In this document: one piece after another, positions 1 through 8,799 of the stretch | Numbering within the stretch: the stretch's first letter is position 1 | Layout: every line of letters starts with the position of its first letter | Source: Psychrobacter immobilis | GTDB taxonomy: Bacteria > Pseudomonadota > Gammaproteobacteria > Pseudomonadales > Moraxellaceae | Direction of reading: 5' to 3' | Assembly: GCF_904846225.1 (NCBI RefSeq) | Contig: NZ_CAJGZJ010000016.1 | Location: 1-64,000, forward strand | DNA length: 64,000 bases | Program-made: the position numbers and the translations under genes | The notes under the pieces: generated by a model | Seen by the model: the letters and a program-made list of their open reading frames with translations, nothing else | Told to the model about the DNA's origin: nothing | Database searches by the model: none

Positions 1-388
1 TGGATGGAAAATGACTTATCCAAATTGTTTTATGATATTTGTCCTGACCATAACAGTTTTATTTTGAACTGACTATATTATAGATACAATTATAATTGAA
101 GAAGTAGATAAGCTTGCTAATGAAACTGACTTATCCATAGTTAAAAGCTTATTTGATAATATGAACTTTTCTTATTGTGCTAGTGAAAACGACGAAGGAT
201 CATTTAATATTGATAGTTTCAGAAGATACTATATTGATAGTGCAGGAAGAAAAGTTGACTATGTCGACGAGCTATGTAATGAGTATAAAAAATTATTAGA
301 AGAAATAAAATATTATAATCATAAAAAATTCTATGATTTACAGACATTTCACAATAATAAAAATATAGATAAGAAAATATCTAATTAA
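1..388 (+). pseudogene. Decayed or frameshifted gene remnant at window edge
   Basis: Frame 1 is open from the window edge to a TGA at 70-72. A second frame is open from 68 to 388 but has no ATG, GTG or TTG before the ATG at 161. The two stretches overlap by a few bases, as expected if one gene has suffered a single frameshift near 65-72. The 3' part is acidic and lysine-rich, resembling a small cytoplasmic protein. I do not recognise the family. It could also be a genuine 75-residue gene starting at 161, but no convincing ribosome-binding site precedes that ATG. Confidence 0.3.
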
Positions 389-848
389 TATGGTTACTGA
401 GACTTAAATTAGTTTATAGTATCATTGAAAATACTATTTTCATACTTAGACATCGTTTGTTAATAAAAACTTTACTCTATTAGTTTATCTAATTTACATG
501 TGCTTGGAAAGCAACCTACTCCTAACTTGAGCAATTTCTTTGATTGTCATAATGGATTTCGCTACAGCATGGCTTTTATCCTTGACAGTAGCGGGCATAT
601 AAGATGTGAGAGAATGGCGAGATTAGCTCCAGAATACCAATTTCCTAAAACATCAAACCCAAAACGTCTTCTATTCACCTAGAAGGCGTTTTTTGCTTCA
701 TAAAGTGTATAGATATATAAACCAATATTAGCCATGCAGTTTGCTTATTTATTGAGGGGATTACCTAGCCCTCATTTGCTATACTAGCCCAACTTTATCG
801 GTTCAATACCAACTTATAACTCTCTCTCCAAAACAGCATGGTAGCCTT
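389..848. other. Intergenic region, no supported gene
   Basis: No convincing coding sequence is visible here. A 60-codon GTG-start frame at 500-682 runs into a terminator hairpin and is probably chance. A TATACT -10-like box near 780, about 70 bases upstream of avtA, may be part of its promoter, but I could not place a good -35 box. Confidence 0.4.
663..695 (+). terminator. Rho-independent terminator
   Basis: An 11-bp stem (arms 663-673 and 680-690, one G-T pair) with a 6-base loop is followed by a T-rich run. It would end transcription entering from the left before avtA. Confidence 0.6.
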
Positions 849-2180
849 ATGAAATTCTCAAAGTTCGGTCAAAAATTTACCCAGCCCACTGGCATCTCAC
901 AATTGATGGACGATTTGGGTGACGCGCTAAAAAGCGATCAGCCTGTCAACATGCTGGGCGGTGGTAACCCTGCCAAAATTGATGCCGTCAATGAGCTGTT
1001 TTTGGAAACTTATAAGGCGCTTGGCAATGACAATGATACAGGTGAAGCGAATAGTAGCGCGATTATCAGTATGGCGAATTACTCTAATCCGCAAGGGGAT
1101 GCAGGCTTTATCGATGCGTTGGTTGGCTTCTTTAACCGTCATTACGATTGGAACCTGACCTCAGAAAACATCGCCCTGACCAATGGCTCACAAAATGCGT
1201 TTTTCTATCTGTTTAATCTATTTGGCGGTGCTTTTAAAGATGAACAGAACCAAGATGAAGAAAGCCAGTCTGTCGACAAATCCATTCTACTGCCATTGAC
1301 CCCTGAGTATATTGGCTATAGTGATGTGCATGTGGAAGGGAAGCATTTCGCAGCCGTATTACCGCATATCGATGAAGTGACGCATAATGGTGAGGAAGGT
1401 TTCTTTAAATATCGTGTTGATTTTGAAGCGTTAGAGAACTTGCCAGCGTTAAAAGAAGGTCGTATCGGGGCTATCTGTTGCTCGCGCCCGACCAATCCAA
1501 CGGGCAACGTGCTGACCGATGAGGAAATGGCGCATCTGGCCGAGATTGCCAAACGCTATGACATACCGCTGATTATCGATAACGCCTACGGTATGCCTTT
1601 CCCAAATATCATCTACTCTGACGCGCATCTGAATTGGGATAACAACACGATTCTTTGCTTTAGCTTGTCCAAAATTGGCCTGCCCGGTATGCGTACGGGT
1701 ATCATCGTTGCTGATGCGAAAGTGATCGAAGCGGTCAGCGCGATGAATGCGGTGGTGAATCTAGCGCCGACACGATTTGGCGCAGCGATTGCCACACCAT
1801 TGGTCGCAGACGATCGTATCAAGCAATTATCAGATAATGAGATTAAGCCGTTTTATCAAAAGCAGGCGACTCTCGCCGTGAAGCTGTTAAAAGAAGCATT
1901 GGGTGATTATCCACTAGTGATTCACAAGCCAGAAGGGGCGATATTCTTATGGTTGTGGTTTAAAGATTTACCGATTACTACCGGTGAGCTTTATGAGATA
2001 TTAAAAGAAAAAGGCACGCTTATTGTGCCAAGCGAACACTTCTTCCCCGGTGTCGATGTGAGCGATTATAAGCACGCACATGAATGTATCCGTATGAGTA
2101 TCGCCGCTGATGAGCAAACGCTGACTGATGGTATTAAAGTGATCGGTGACGTGGTTCGCGCGTTATATGACGGGCGATAG
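849..2180 (+). CDS. avtA: Valine--pyruvate aminotransferase
   Basis: A PLP-dependent class I/II aminotransferase that exchanges the amino group between valine or alanine and the corresponding keto acids. The 443-residue length fits AvtA. The N-terminus (KFSKFGQKFTQPTGI, then MLGGGNPA) is the typical AvtA opening. SLSKIGLPGMRTGI holds the PLP-binding Lys followed by the conserved Gly/Arg, and CSRPTNPTGN is the class I substrate/cofactor loop. An insert rich in Glu/Gln/Asp near residues 130-145 is variable in the family. The start is the ATG right after the untranslated region. It is a stand-alone gene that converges on the next one. Confidence 0.93.
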   Translation: MKFSKFGQKFTQPTGISQLMDDLGDALKSDQPVNMLGGGNPAKIDAVNELFLETYKALGNDNDTGEANSSAIISMANYSNPQGDAGFIDALVGFFNRHYDWNLTSENIALTNGSQNAFFYLFNLFGGAFKDEQNQDEESQSVDKSILLPLTPEYIGYSDVHVEGKHFAAVLPHIDEVTHNGEEGFFKYRVDFEALENLPALKEGRIGAICCSRPTNPTGNVLTDEEMAHLAEIAKRYDIPLIIDNAYGMPFPNIIYSDAHLNWDNNTILCFSLSKIGLPGMRTGIIVADAKVIEAVSAMNAVVNLAPTRFGAAIATPLVADDRIKQLSDNEIKPFYQKQATLAVKLLKEALGDYPLVIHKPEGAIFLWLWFKDLPITTGELYEILKEKGTLIVPSEHFFPGVDVSDYKHAHECIRMSIAADEQTLTDGIKVIGDVVRALYDGR

Positions 2181-2205
2181 ATTTATATAAATCTGGGTGG
2201 AGTCT

Positions 2206-3309
2206 CTATAGATCCACCTTTATTCTAATATATTGATGCTGTTTATTAATATTGCCATCCACTGCCCAAAAAGCAGCACTGTGATTAACAGCTAGATAAA
2301 GATAGCCATCTCTTGCCCAAAACATATCTTCTGGTTCGATAGCTGGCATCCAGTTTTTAAAACCTGCACTCATGATAGGTGTGATTTTTTTGCCGTCAAT
2401 TTTATATAACTGCAAGTCGGTAGTTTGTTCATACGGATTGGTATAGGCTGAGATGATATATTTTTTATCGGGTGAAATATAAGGATACTCTATAAACGTC
2501 TGCGTCGTCTCACCTGTATCCTTATCAATCATCTTATAGTCACCGCTTTCCCAGTAACCTCCACTGACTAGATACTGATTTAACGGGGCAATCTGACCTA
2601 CGTACTCAAAAATCTGATACCCATCATTATCTACGTCCTTATCAGTGAACGTTACTACCTTGCCAGCGGTTGCAATTGATAGCACACCATTTTTCTTCTT
2701 AATACTTTTATCTTTTGATAAAAAATTAACAGCAAGTGGACGTTTTTTCTCAAACAAAGCCTTATCAATCAGCTCAATTTTTAGGTAATCGTTAAGTACT
2801 TTATCTTCTTCCAAATGCTCATAGTCTTTATCAACTGATAAATACGATATGATGTTTAAGTCCTCGGGAGTCAAAGCTATCTTATCAATAGCGCCTGTTT
2901 GCGCTTTTTTGACATAGACTTTTTCCCATTTGACAACGTCTGTCTTTGTAACGCCGTCATTATCTTCTCTATAAATTCTATCTCGAACCCCATACCAGTC
3001 TTTTTGCTCTTCGATAACCTCTAACTTCTCACCAAAGGTATAGTCTTTTAGTTTTCTAGCGGCACCACTTGGTAATTGGCGTGCGACCGCGCCATTGTTA
3101 TTCGTTACGAAAACTTGCTTCAATACGGGCGTGTTGTCATAGTCGAGCTCGATACCGTCACGATTATACTGAGCCAGCAGCGCTTCAGAAATAGGCTTAC
3201 TCAAATCAATACTGGCATTTTGACCTGCCATTGCTGAGTGATAGCTGTTTATAATAAATAAGCCAGTCATTAAAAAAAGACTATATGAGACGCGTTTAGG
3301 TATGGTCAT
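2206..3309 (-). CDS. Exported protein of unknown function with SH3-like N-terminal region
   Basis: 367 residues with a clear Sec signal peptide (basic MTIPKR, hydrophobic core, AMA-G cleavage near residue 28). Residues about 60-135 look like a bacterial SH3-type fold: a short lead-in, then YTFGEKLEVIEEQKDWYGV and WEKVYVKKAQTG, the pattern of SH3b domains in envelope proteins. The C-terminal half contains repeated beta-strand segments such as YPYISPDKKYIISAY, reminiscent of a beta-propeller sensor. Likely periplasmic. It converges with avtA, with 25 bases between the stop codons. No enzyme motif is seen, so function is unassigned. Confidence 0.6.
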   Translation of the reverse strand: MTIPKRVSYSLFLMTGLFIINSYHSAMAGQNASIDLSKPISEALLAQYNRDGIELDYDNTPVLKQVFVTNNNGAVARQLPSGAARKLKDYTFGEKLEVIEEQKDWYGVRDRIYREDNDGVTKTDVVKWEKVYVKKAQTGAIDKIALTPEDLNIISYLSVDKDYEHLEEDKVLNDYLKIELIDKALFEKKRPLAVNFLSKDKSIKKKNGVLSIATAGKVVTFTDKDVDNDGYQIFEYVGQIAPLNQYLVSGGYWESGDYKMIDKDTGETTQTFIEYPYISPDKKYIISAYTNPYEQTTDLQLYKIDGKKITPIMSAGFKNWMPAIEPEDMFWARDGYLYLAVNHSAAFWAVDGNINKQHQYIRIKVDL

Positions 3310-3381
3310 AGTATTCGTAACTTTGTATTAGAAATTGAGTAATCACACTTTGAACGCTAACTGGTTGTTATGAGTAAAAGC

Positions 3382-3765
3382 CTAAGATCGTTTTTTTAAT
3401 AACTTAGCTGTTGGTTCGGCTGCAGTGGGACGAAAAATGGTTGTCCATTTATTCAACGCAAAAAGCACATAAGATAGCAGGCAGGTATTAATCAAATCGC
3501 GGATACTCGCAACCAGCTGTTCACGACTTAAACCAGCTAAGCCTAGCGCTTCAATCGTCTCTCGATTATCCAAATACTCTCCCAATAACGCAACGCCAGT
3601 CACGATGATTAAGGCGATAAACGATCGAATACCTTGGCGTTTGATGATAGGGCGTAACACCATCAGGCAAAGCAGATAAATGCCGATGCCAACATAGATA
3701 TGCAGCGCATCTTTGGCAAGGCCAGTTGTTTCAACAACATTCATTTTAAAAGCGGTAAAGTCCAC
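3382..3765 (-). CDS. Small membrane protein, unknown function
   Basis: 127 residues with about three hydrophobic segments (roughly 22-40, 47-64 and 90-105) and a basic tail (KLLKKRS), which suggests a polytopic inner-membrane protein with a cytoplasmic C-terminus. Weakly reminiscent of small VanZ-like or phage-lysis-like membrane proteins, but no diagnostic motif is visible. It lies 72 bases downstream (in its own direction) of nothing recognisable and upstream of the secreted gene on the same strand, so the two could be co-transcribed. Confidence 0.5.
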   Translation of the reverse strand: MDFTAFKMNVVETTGLAKDALHIYVGIGIYLLCLMVLRPIIKRQGIRSFIALIIVTGVALLGEYLDNRETIEALGLAGLSREQLVASIRDLINTCLLSYVLFALNKWTTIFRPTAAEPTAKLLKKRS

Positions 3766-3821
3766 TAGAGTATTCCAAGTATAAGCGAGTAGAAAAAACT
3801 GAGAGTATAACTATATTCGAG

Positions 3822-3955
3822 CTACTATAAAACAAACACCGTGCTACTGGGATAAGTTTTGCGCCGCCTCTGTCTGCGAAGGCACAGCAACCAAGGAAAA
3901 TTTATCCCAGTAGCGCGTGATAGTATTTGACCTGATTTTATTTAGGACAGAATAT
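3822..3955 (+). repeat. Palindromic intergenic repeat, copy A
   Basis: The arms GTGCTACTGGGATAA (3841-3855) and TTTATCCCAGTAGCGC (3901-3916) can pair. Between them lies the shared core GCCTCTGTCTGCG/GGCACAGCAA (3865-3890). A tail (about 3916-3950) ends in TTTATTTAGGAC. The same core is found at 7.2, 34.9 and 44.1 kb, and inverted at 5.9, 28.2 and 58.6 kb. Confidence 0.75.
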
Positions 3956-4063
3956 AGACAATGATAGCTAGAAAGTTATTGCTGAGAATAAAAAAGGTAG
4001 ATTATACAATTGATAACCTACCCTACTACTAAATCAAATGGTCATTTCACTATTATCGCCTAT

Positions 4064-4699
4064 TTATACATTCCACTCGACGAAATTCTTTAACAGTTGC
4101 AAGCCATCAGTATGGCTTTTTTCTGGATGGAACTGGGTCGCAAATAAATTGTCTTGGATAATACTGGCACAAAACGGCTGTCCATAGTCACAAATGGCAG
4201 CCACTTGCGAGCTGTCGCTAGGCTCACAGTAATAGCTGTGAACGAAGTAAAAATGCGAATTGTCCTCGATACCTTGCCATAATGGATGGTCAAAATCCAT
4301 GCCACTGACGGTATTCCAGCCCATGTGTGGTACTTTGATCGTCGCGCCTTGCTCGTCCGTCCATGTGGGATCGAACGCTTTTACTTGGCCTTTTAAGATA
4401 CCCAAGCAGTCTGTGCCGCCATTTTCAGTAGATTGCTCAAACAATGCTTGCATACCGACGCAGATAGCCATGACAGGCTTGTTAAATATCGCCTGACGTA
4501 TCACCTCGTCAATGCCTGCCTCGTGCATGCCAGCGATACAGTCACGCATGGCACCGACACCCGGAAAGACAATCTTATCCGCCGCCGCGACGACTTTTGG
4601 GTCATTGGTGATAGAGACTTCCGCCCCTACCGCTGATAGCGCCTTGCTGGCTGAGTGCAAGTTACCCATGCCATAATCTAATAGTGCAATTTTGGTCAT
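4064..4699 (-). CDS. hisH: Imidazole glycerol phosphate synthase, glutaminase subunit
   Basis: Releases ammonia from glutamine for HisF in histidine biosynthesis. 211 residues, the normal length for this class I glutamine amidotransferase. It begins with [13 protein letters not shown]; the nucleophile Cys lies in [12 protein letters not shown] (about residue 81) and the His-Glu pair in TQFHPEKS near the C-terminus. It is downstream of hisB on the same strand, separated by 157 bases that contain a strong hairpin repeat. hisF is not adjacent. Confidence 0.95.
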   Translation of the reverse strand: MTKIALLDYGMGNLHSASKALSAVGAEVSITNDPKVVAAADKIVFPGVGAMRDCIAGMHEAGIDEVIRQAIFNKPVMAICVGMQALFEQSTENGGTDCLGILKGQVKAFDPTWTDEQGATIKVPHMGWNTVSGMDFDHPLWQGIEDNSHFYFVHSYYCEPSDSSQVAAICDYGQPFCASIIQDNLFATQFHPEKSHTDGLQLLKNFVEWNV

Positions 4700-4765
4700 T
4701 AATTAGTTCTCATTTTGAATCGCTTTAAATAGCACACAATCAAATCTTATTGATAACGTGTAGAT

Positions 4766-4847
4766 AAGGCTCTGCTACAAGGAAGCCAAGTGCAGGCTGT
4801 ACAACTGGTTAGTACGCCAAGTTTGACTAACACCGTAGCAGAGCCTT
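4766..4847. repeat. Long hairpin between hisB and hisH
   Basis: Perfect 13-bp inverted arms AAGGCTCTGCTAC (4766-4778) and GTAGCAGAGCCTT (4835-4847) enclose 56 bases that contain a second inner pair (TTAGT / ACTAA). There is no T-tract, so it is not a classical terminator. It could stabilise or separate the two his messages. Its core does not match the other repeat family in this window. Confidence 0.6.
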
Positions 4848-4856
4848 AAATTCATT

Positions 4857-5504
4857 TTAAAACGCCTCTTTGGTCGATGGCAAGGTGTTCAATGCGCGCT
4901 CATCGTACTCACAGGCCATACGTAGCGCACGAGCAAAGGCTTTAAAAGTTGACTCAATTTGGTGATGACTGTTTTTGCCTTTAAGATTGTCCAAATGCAC
5001 CGTCATCCATGAGTGATTGACGAAGCCATAGAAGAACTCGCTAAACAAATCAACATCGAAGCGGCCCACATGCGAGCGCGTAAATGGAATGTCCATATGC
5101 AGACCTGGACGACCTGACAGATCAACGACGGCGCGTGTCAATGCTTCATCTAATGGCGCATAAAAATGTCCGTAACGATGGATACCTTTCTTGTCGCCAA
5201 GCGCTTTGTTAAATGCTTGCCCAAGCGTAATGCCCGTATCTTCGACGCTATGGTGGTCATCAATGAAGGTATCGCCGTTGCATTTGATATCCAAATCAAA
5301 CAAACCGTGACGCTTGATTTGATCAATCATATGATCCAAAAATGGTACGCCCGTATCCACCGTGCCTTGACCCGTACCATCAAGGTTTACGGTACAAGTG
5401 ATTTGCGTTTCAGCCGTATTGCGTTCGACAGTCGCGATACGCTCAGGGCGACCATATAAGTTTGCATTTGGTGAAGGGTTTTGCTCAGAGGCATTGGCTG
5501 TCAT
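4857..5504 (-). CDS. hisB: Imidazoleglycerol-phosphate dehydratase
   Basis: Dehydrates imidazole glycerol phosphate to imidazole acetol phosphate in histidine biosynthesis. 215 residues: the monofunctional form without the HAD phosphatase domain found in enterobacterial HisB. The two metal-binding His motifs are visible: DDHHSVED and [17 protein letters not shown] is also diagnostic. The first 20 residues are a low-complexity extension ([14 protein letters not shown]); a later start is possible, but no internal Met precedes the conserved domain. Upstream partner of hisH. Confidence 0.95.
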   Translation of the reverse strand: MTANASEQNPSPNANLYGRPERIATVERNTAETQITCTVNLDGTGQGTVDTGVPFLDHMIDQIKRHGLFDLDIKCNGDTFIDDHHSVEDTGITLGQAFNKALGDKKGIHRYGHFYAPLDEALTRAVVDLSGRPGLHMDIPFTRSHVGRFDVDLFSEFFYGFVNHSWMTVHLDNLKGKNSHHQIESTFKAFARALRMACEYDERALNTLPSTKEAF

Positions 5505-5852
5505 GGCGACTCTCTATCAATAAAAAGCGGTCAATAAAATAGGGCAGAAAAGCACCCAATACATTTTGCTAGCGTCTAAATCAGTTAATAATAAATTAGC
5601 TCTAAAAAATTTCTCAAAGAAAGCTGTGTTTACACAAGACACTAAAGCATCGGGTTTTTAGCATCGGTGACACTGTCTGTACTCATCATAACAAACCCTA
5701 ACATTTACTGCCACGACCAAGCCATAAACCACGCACAAATTTTTGCCATTCTGCTAAAATATTACGTTCAATATTATTAATCGTTACCAGCATTATTAAT
5801 CGTTACCATCGACAACTTTACAGCACCGCGCTATATTATCTTATATAGTCGA

Positions 5853-5965
5853 TACTGAATAAAATGGATACACGACACTATCCTGCGTGACTGGGACAAA
5901 TTTTTTTGCTTACTGTGATTATCTAGACAGAGGCGACAAAAAATTTATCCCAGCCCCGTTGTCTC
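5853..5965 (-). repeat. Palindromic intergenic repeat, copy B (inverted, degenerate)
   Basis: The arms GACTGGGACAAATTTTTTT (5889-5907) and AAAAAATTTATCCCAGCC (about 5938-5955) can pair. The core between them is a degraded inverse of the family core, still holding TTACTGTG and GACAGAGGC. It occupies much of the 510-base gap between hisB and the next gene; nothing else was seen there. Confidence 0.6.
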
Positions 5966-6014
5966 TTTTTTATATTGACCTGACGCTAGAAACCGTCTGT
6001 TTATAGGAACTGCT

Positions 6015-6437
6015 ATGCCTTTAGAAGCGATCGCCATCAATAGCTTGGATACACCCCTGATTAAAAAGCCTGCCCGCGATAATGAGCTGTCCGAGCGCTT
6101 GCATGCCTTATATGATAGCGATGATGAGCAGCCTAGCGGTTTCGAGGTATTAAGTCTCGTTGAGCAAGGCTTTAAACGAGGGCAATGCCTCTATGTCGGT
6201 ATGTTCAATGACAAACCGATCGCCGCGGTTGCTTGCTTTGATGACGGACAAACCAATGCCAAACGTTTGCAATACCTCACTGTCCATACAGAAAACCGCA
6301 AACGCGCCATTGATGCCAAGTTTATTAAATTGGTCTATGACGCCGAAGTAAGAAAAGGCGTACGTGAGTTTGTGCCTGTTGATGCCAATATTCATCGCAT
6401 CATGAGAGAATACGAGCTGCTGCGGGTGAAAGATTAA
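6015..6437 (+). CDS. Small GNAT-like protein, possibly PanZ/PanM family
   Basis: 140 residues. The middle part (CLYVGMFNDKPIAAVACF, then KRLQYLTVHTENRKRAIDAKFIKLV) follows the beta4-alpha3 layout of a minimal GNAT acetyltransferase fold. Its size and layout resemble PanZ, the acetyl-CoA sensor that promotes PanD maturation. The acetyl-CoA loop (R/Q-x-x-G-x-G/A) is replaced by NRKRAID, so catalysis is doubtful. It is transcribed alone, upstream of tRNA-Phe. The PanZ link is inferred. Confidence 0.45.
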   Translation: MPLEAIAINSLDTPLIKKPARDNELSERLHALYDSDDEQPSGFEVLSLVEQGFKRGQCLYVGMFNDKPIAAVACFDDGQTNAKRLQYLTVHTENRKRAIDAKFIKLVYDAEVRKGVREFVPVDANIHRIMREYELLRVKD

Positions 6438-6512
6438 AAAGCTATTAAACCCTTTGATTTCATCACTATCAGATTATTTATGGTTTTTTATCATATATAA
6501 TGCAAAAACAAC

Positions 6513-6541
6513 TTGACAGCAGGTCGTATATTTAGTTTAAT
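6513..6541 (+). promoter_or_regulatory. Sigma-70 promoter of tRNA-Phe
   Basis: TTGACA at 6513-6518, a 17-base spacer and TTTAAT at 6536-6541, ending 18 bases before the tRNA 5' end. The -35 match and spacing are ideal. Confidence 0.75.
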
Positions 6542-6559
6542 AGCGTCCTCAACGAAGAC

Positions 6560-6635
6560 GGCTCGATAGCTCAGTCGGTAGAGCAACGGATTGAAAATCC
6601 GTGTGTCGGCAGTTCGAACCTGCCTCGAGCCACCA
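6560..6635 (+). tRNA. tRNA-Phe (GAA)
   Basis: A full cloverleaf can be drawn: 7-bp acceptor stem GGCTCGA/TCGAGCC, D arm GCTC..GAGC, anticodon stem ACGGA/TCCGT with loop TTGAAAA (anticodon GAA), T arm GGCAG/CTGCC with TTCGAAC, discriminator A and an encoded CCA. 76 nt. No integrated element is seen at its 3' end. Confidence 0.97.
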
Positions 6636-6654
6636 TTTGTTTATAGCATTCTAA

Positions 6655-6687
6655 AAGCCCCGAACAGCAATGTTTGGGGCTTTTTTT
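6655..6687 (+). terminator. Terminator of tRNA-Phe
   Basis: Stem AGCCCCGAACA / TGTTTGGGGCT (one mismatch) with loop GCAA, followed by seven or more T. It sits about 20 bases after the tRNA CCA. Confidence 0.9.
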
Positions 6688-6752
6688 ATGTCTGAAATCT
6701 TTTATACCTAAAAAACCTTATGTCTGAAAGCATTGTCATAACAGGCGTTTCG

Positions 6753-7100
6753 TTAAGACAAACGCCCTCTCAATAATAGCTGACAACGTTCACGCGAGTC
6801 CAGATCATAAATCGTTGCGCGATAATCCGTACCGTGACGCCCCTCAAAAAACACCACGCGATCGCCCACTGCTAAAAAGCAAGAAGTACGGGCATCATAG
6901 ATAAAACCATCGATGACAAATGCCAAATCACGATCTATTTCTCGCACTGTATAAGTCTCACCTTGTGGTATCAGGTTTTCAAACCACGCGCTATGAGCCA
7001 TGGAGGTGGTCAATATTCCCATCATTAGCAATGCGGTTATAGTGACCGTATTTTTTAACGACACTATAAAGCTCAAGCAAGGGATAAGCCTTTTATTCAC
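6753..7100 (-). CDS. Small exported protein, unknown function
   Basis: 115 residues. An N-terminal hydrophobic stretch (NTVTITALLMMGILTTSMAHSA) is a likely signal peptide with cleavage near residue 38. The start may be the later Met, since the annotated N-terminus is unusually long. The mature part of about 77 residues has two Cys that could form a disulfide and a short beta-rich pattern (FLAVGDRVVFFEGRHG). I do not recognise the family. Confidence 0.5.
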   Translation of the reverse strand: MNKRLIPCLSFIVSLKNTVTITALLMMGILTTSMAHSAWFENLIPQGETYTVREIDRDLAFVIDGFIYDARTSCFLAVGDRVVFFEGRHGTDYRATIYDLDSRERCQLLLRGRLS

Positions 7101-7195
7101 GATAATTGAACTCCCGACAAGTAGTGGTACTGGCGCGTTCTGAGCATTTTATAATAAATCGTCTGCAAATAACGTCGATTCATTATGAAACGGAC

Positions 7196-7327
7196 ACAGA
7201 GCCACTGGTATGAATTTCGCATAGCCTCTGTCTGCGCAGGCACAGCAAGCAAGTAACGTTTATCCCAATAGCTCGTGATAATATTTGTATACCTTTTATC
7301 TAGGACACGCCCTAGGACTGGCTATAG
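7196..7327 (+). repeat. Palindromic intergenic repeat, copy C
   Basis: Perfect family core GCCTCTGTCTGCGCAGGCAC at 7224-7243, continuing AGCAAGCAAG. The arms are partly degenerate (AGCCACTGGTATGAA against TTTATCCCAATAGCT). The tail runs to TAGGACTGGCTATAG near 7327. It fills most of the 329-base gap between the neighbouring genes. Confidence 0.75.
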
Positions 7328-7429
7328 CGTATAAATATCACATCTTCACAGCTGAACAACATTTTTAGACTATTTTTTAAACTACTGGACTCAGTATACT
7401 AAATAATAATACCTTTTACAGATAACGCT

Positions 7430-7930
7430 ATGAGAGAGTTTGATTACGATTTAGACTATCAACATTTAGATTTGCGGGCGCAGCCTGAATTATATCGTGT
7501 CGGTCGCGGTGAGCAAGGCGTATTATTGGTAGAGCCTTATAAGTCTGAAATATTGCCGCATTGGCGCTTTGCGACCCCTGACATTGCCACAGAAAGCAGC
7601 GAGACGATTTATCAAATGTTTTTAGATTATCTGACGGCTGATGACTTCGTCGGTGCGGATATGGCGCGTAAGTTTATTCAGATGGGCTATACACGTGCCC
7701 GACGCTATGCCAATCATAAAGGTGGCAAGAAGTACAAAGGAGCCGTCCCTGATGATAAAAAAGGCCAAAGCGGTGCACATGGGCGCGAAGAGCTGCCAAG
7801 ACAAGAGGAAGACGTGATTAAGGCAGAATCTGCGCGTATTTTTAAACAAAAATGGGATTTGTGCCGCGAAAACCAGCAGTATCTAACGATGAAAAAAGCG
7901 CATCGCGACCGTTATAAAGATATCGAGTAG
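7430..7930 (+). CDS. DUF4385 family protein
   Basis: 166 residues matching my memory of the DUF4385 family: an opening like FDYDLDYQHLDLRAQPELY, then VGRGEQGVLLVEPYKS, ILPHWRF, MARKFIQMGYTRARRYAN and KKGQSGAHGREELPR. No catalytic site is known to me. It is highly charged and lacks a signal peptide, so it should be cytoplasmic. Stand-alone gene on the plus strand upstream of gph. Confidence 0.85.
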   Translation: MREFDYDLDYQHLDLRAQPELYRVGRGEQGVLLVEPYKSEILPHWRFATPDIATESSETIYQMFLDYLTADDFVGADMARKFIQMGYTRARRYANHKGGKKYKGAVPDDKKGQSGAHGREELPRQEEDVIKAESARIFKQKWDLCRENQQYLTMKKAHRDRYKDIE

Positions 7931-8085
7931 ACTTTAAATTCACTAATGCATAATATCTCTCAACTTGAAAAGCAAAAAAAATGACAATAGCCGCCTACAA
8001 AATAAGCCGATTAAACGACTTGTCACGTAAGGTAATGAGAACCAACCCCAGTATTCCAAACCATTTATCACATGGACAACCAATA

Positions 8086-8772
8086 ATGACAAACAATAAT
8101 AAACAACTTTTAATTTTTGATTTTGATGGTACTTTGATCGATAGCGTGCCAGATTTGGCGGATGCGACTAACTCGATGCTGACCACGCTTGGCAAAGAAC
8201 CCTACCCTATCGCTAGCATACGGAATTGGGTAGGCAATGGCTCAAGGATGCTGGTCGAGCGCGCATTGGTCGGTAAGGTGGACGTGTTAGAAGGTGAATT
8301 GACGGTCGAGGAAGCCGATCACGCTGAGCAGGTGTTTTTTGATGCTTATAAGAATCTTAGCGGTAGCAAAACCGTCGCCTATCCAGATGTCGATAGTGGA
8401 TTGAGACAGCTACAAGCGGCAGGGTTTAAACTGGCACTCGTAACCAATAAACCTATTCGCTTTGTGCCAAAAATATTACAATCATTTGGCTGGCAAGATT
8501 TATTCACTGAAGTGCTGGGCGGCGATAGTTTGCCTGTCAAAAAACCAGACCCCGCCCCACTATTGCATGTCTGTGATGCCCTCGGGATCAGCGCAGATAA
8601 GGCGGTGATGATTGGCGATTCAAAGAACGACATATTGGCAGGACAAAATGCCAATATGGATACACTGGGGTTATCTTACGGCTATAACTACGGGCAAGAT
8701 ATTCGTGAGCTAAATCCTACTAAAGTGTTTGATGACTTTGCCGCATTGGTTGATTATATTTTAAAAGGATAA
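8086..8772 (+). CDS. gph: Phosphoglycolate phosphatase (HAD superfamily)
   Basis: Hydrolyses 2-phosphoglycolate, a product of oxidative DNA damage repair. HAD motif I is DFDGTLIDS, motif II is LVTNK, and motifs III/IV are KKPDPAPL and MIGDSKNDI. From the ATG at 8086 the protein has 228 residues, the normal size. An in-frame ATG at 7981 would add 35 residues with no homology to the family, so I prefer 8086. It ends 27 bases before the stop codon of the convergent comM fragment. Confidence 0.88.
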   Translation: MTNNNKQLLIFDFDGTLIDSVPDLADATNSMLTTLGKEPYPIASIRNWVGNGSRMLVERALVGKVDVLEGELTVEEADHAEQVFFDAYKNLSGSKTVAYPDVDSGLRQLQAAGFKLALVTNKPIRFVPKILQSFGWQDLFTEVLGGDSLPVKKPDPAPLLHVCDALGISADKAVMIGDSKNDILAGQNANMDTLGLSYGYNYGQDIRELNPTKVFDDFAALVDYILKG

Positions 8773-8799
8773 ATGATAAATAATTCAACACAAAGCCAG

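Noticed and set aside
500..682. 60-codon GTG-start frame before avtA
   Set aside because: It runs into a terminator hairpin, has no clear ribosome-binding site and matches nothing I know.
6560..6690. Integration site for a mobile element at tRNA-Phe
   Set aside because: The tRNA has its own terminator and no duplicated 3' end or integrase is nearby.
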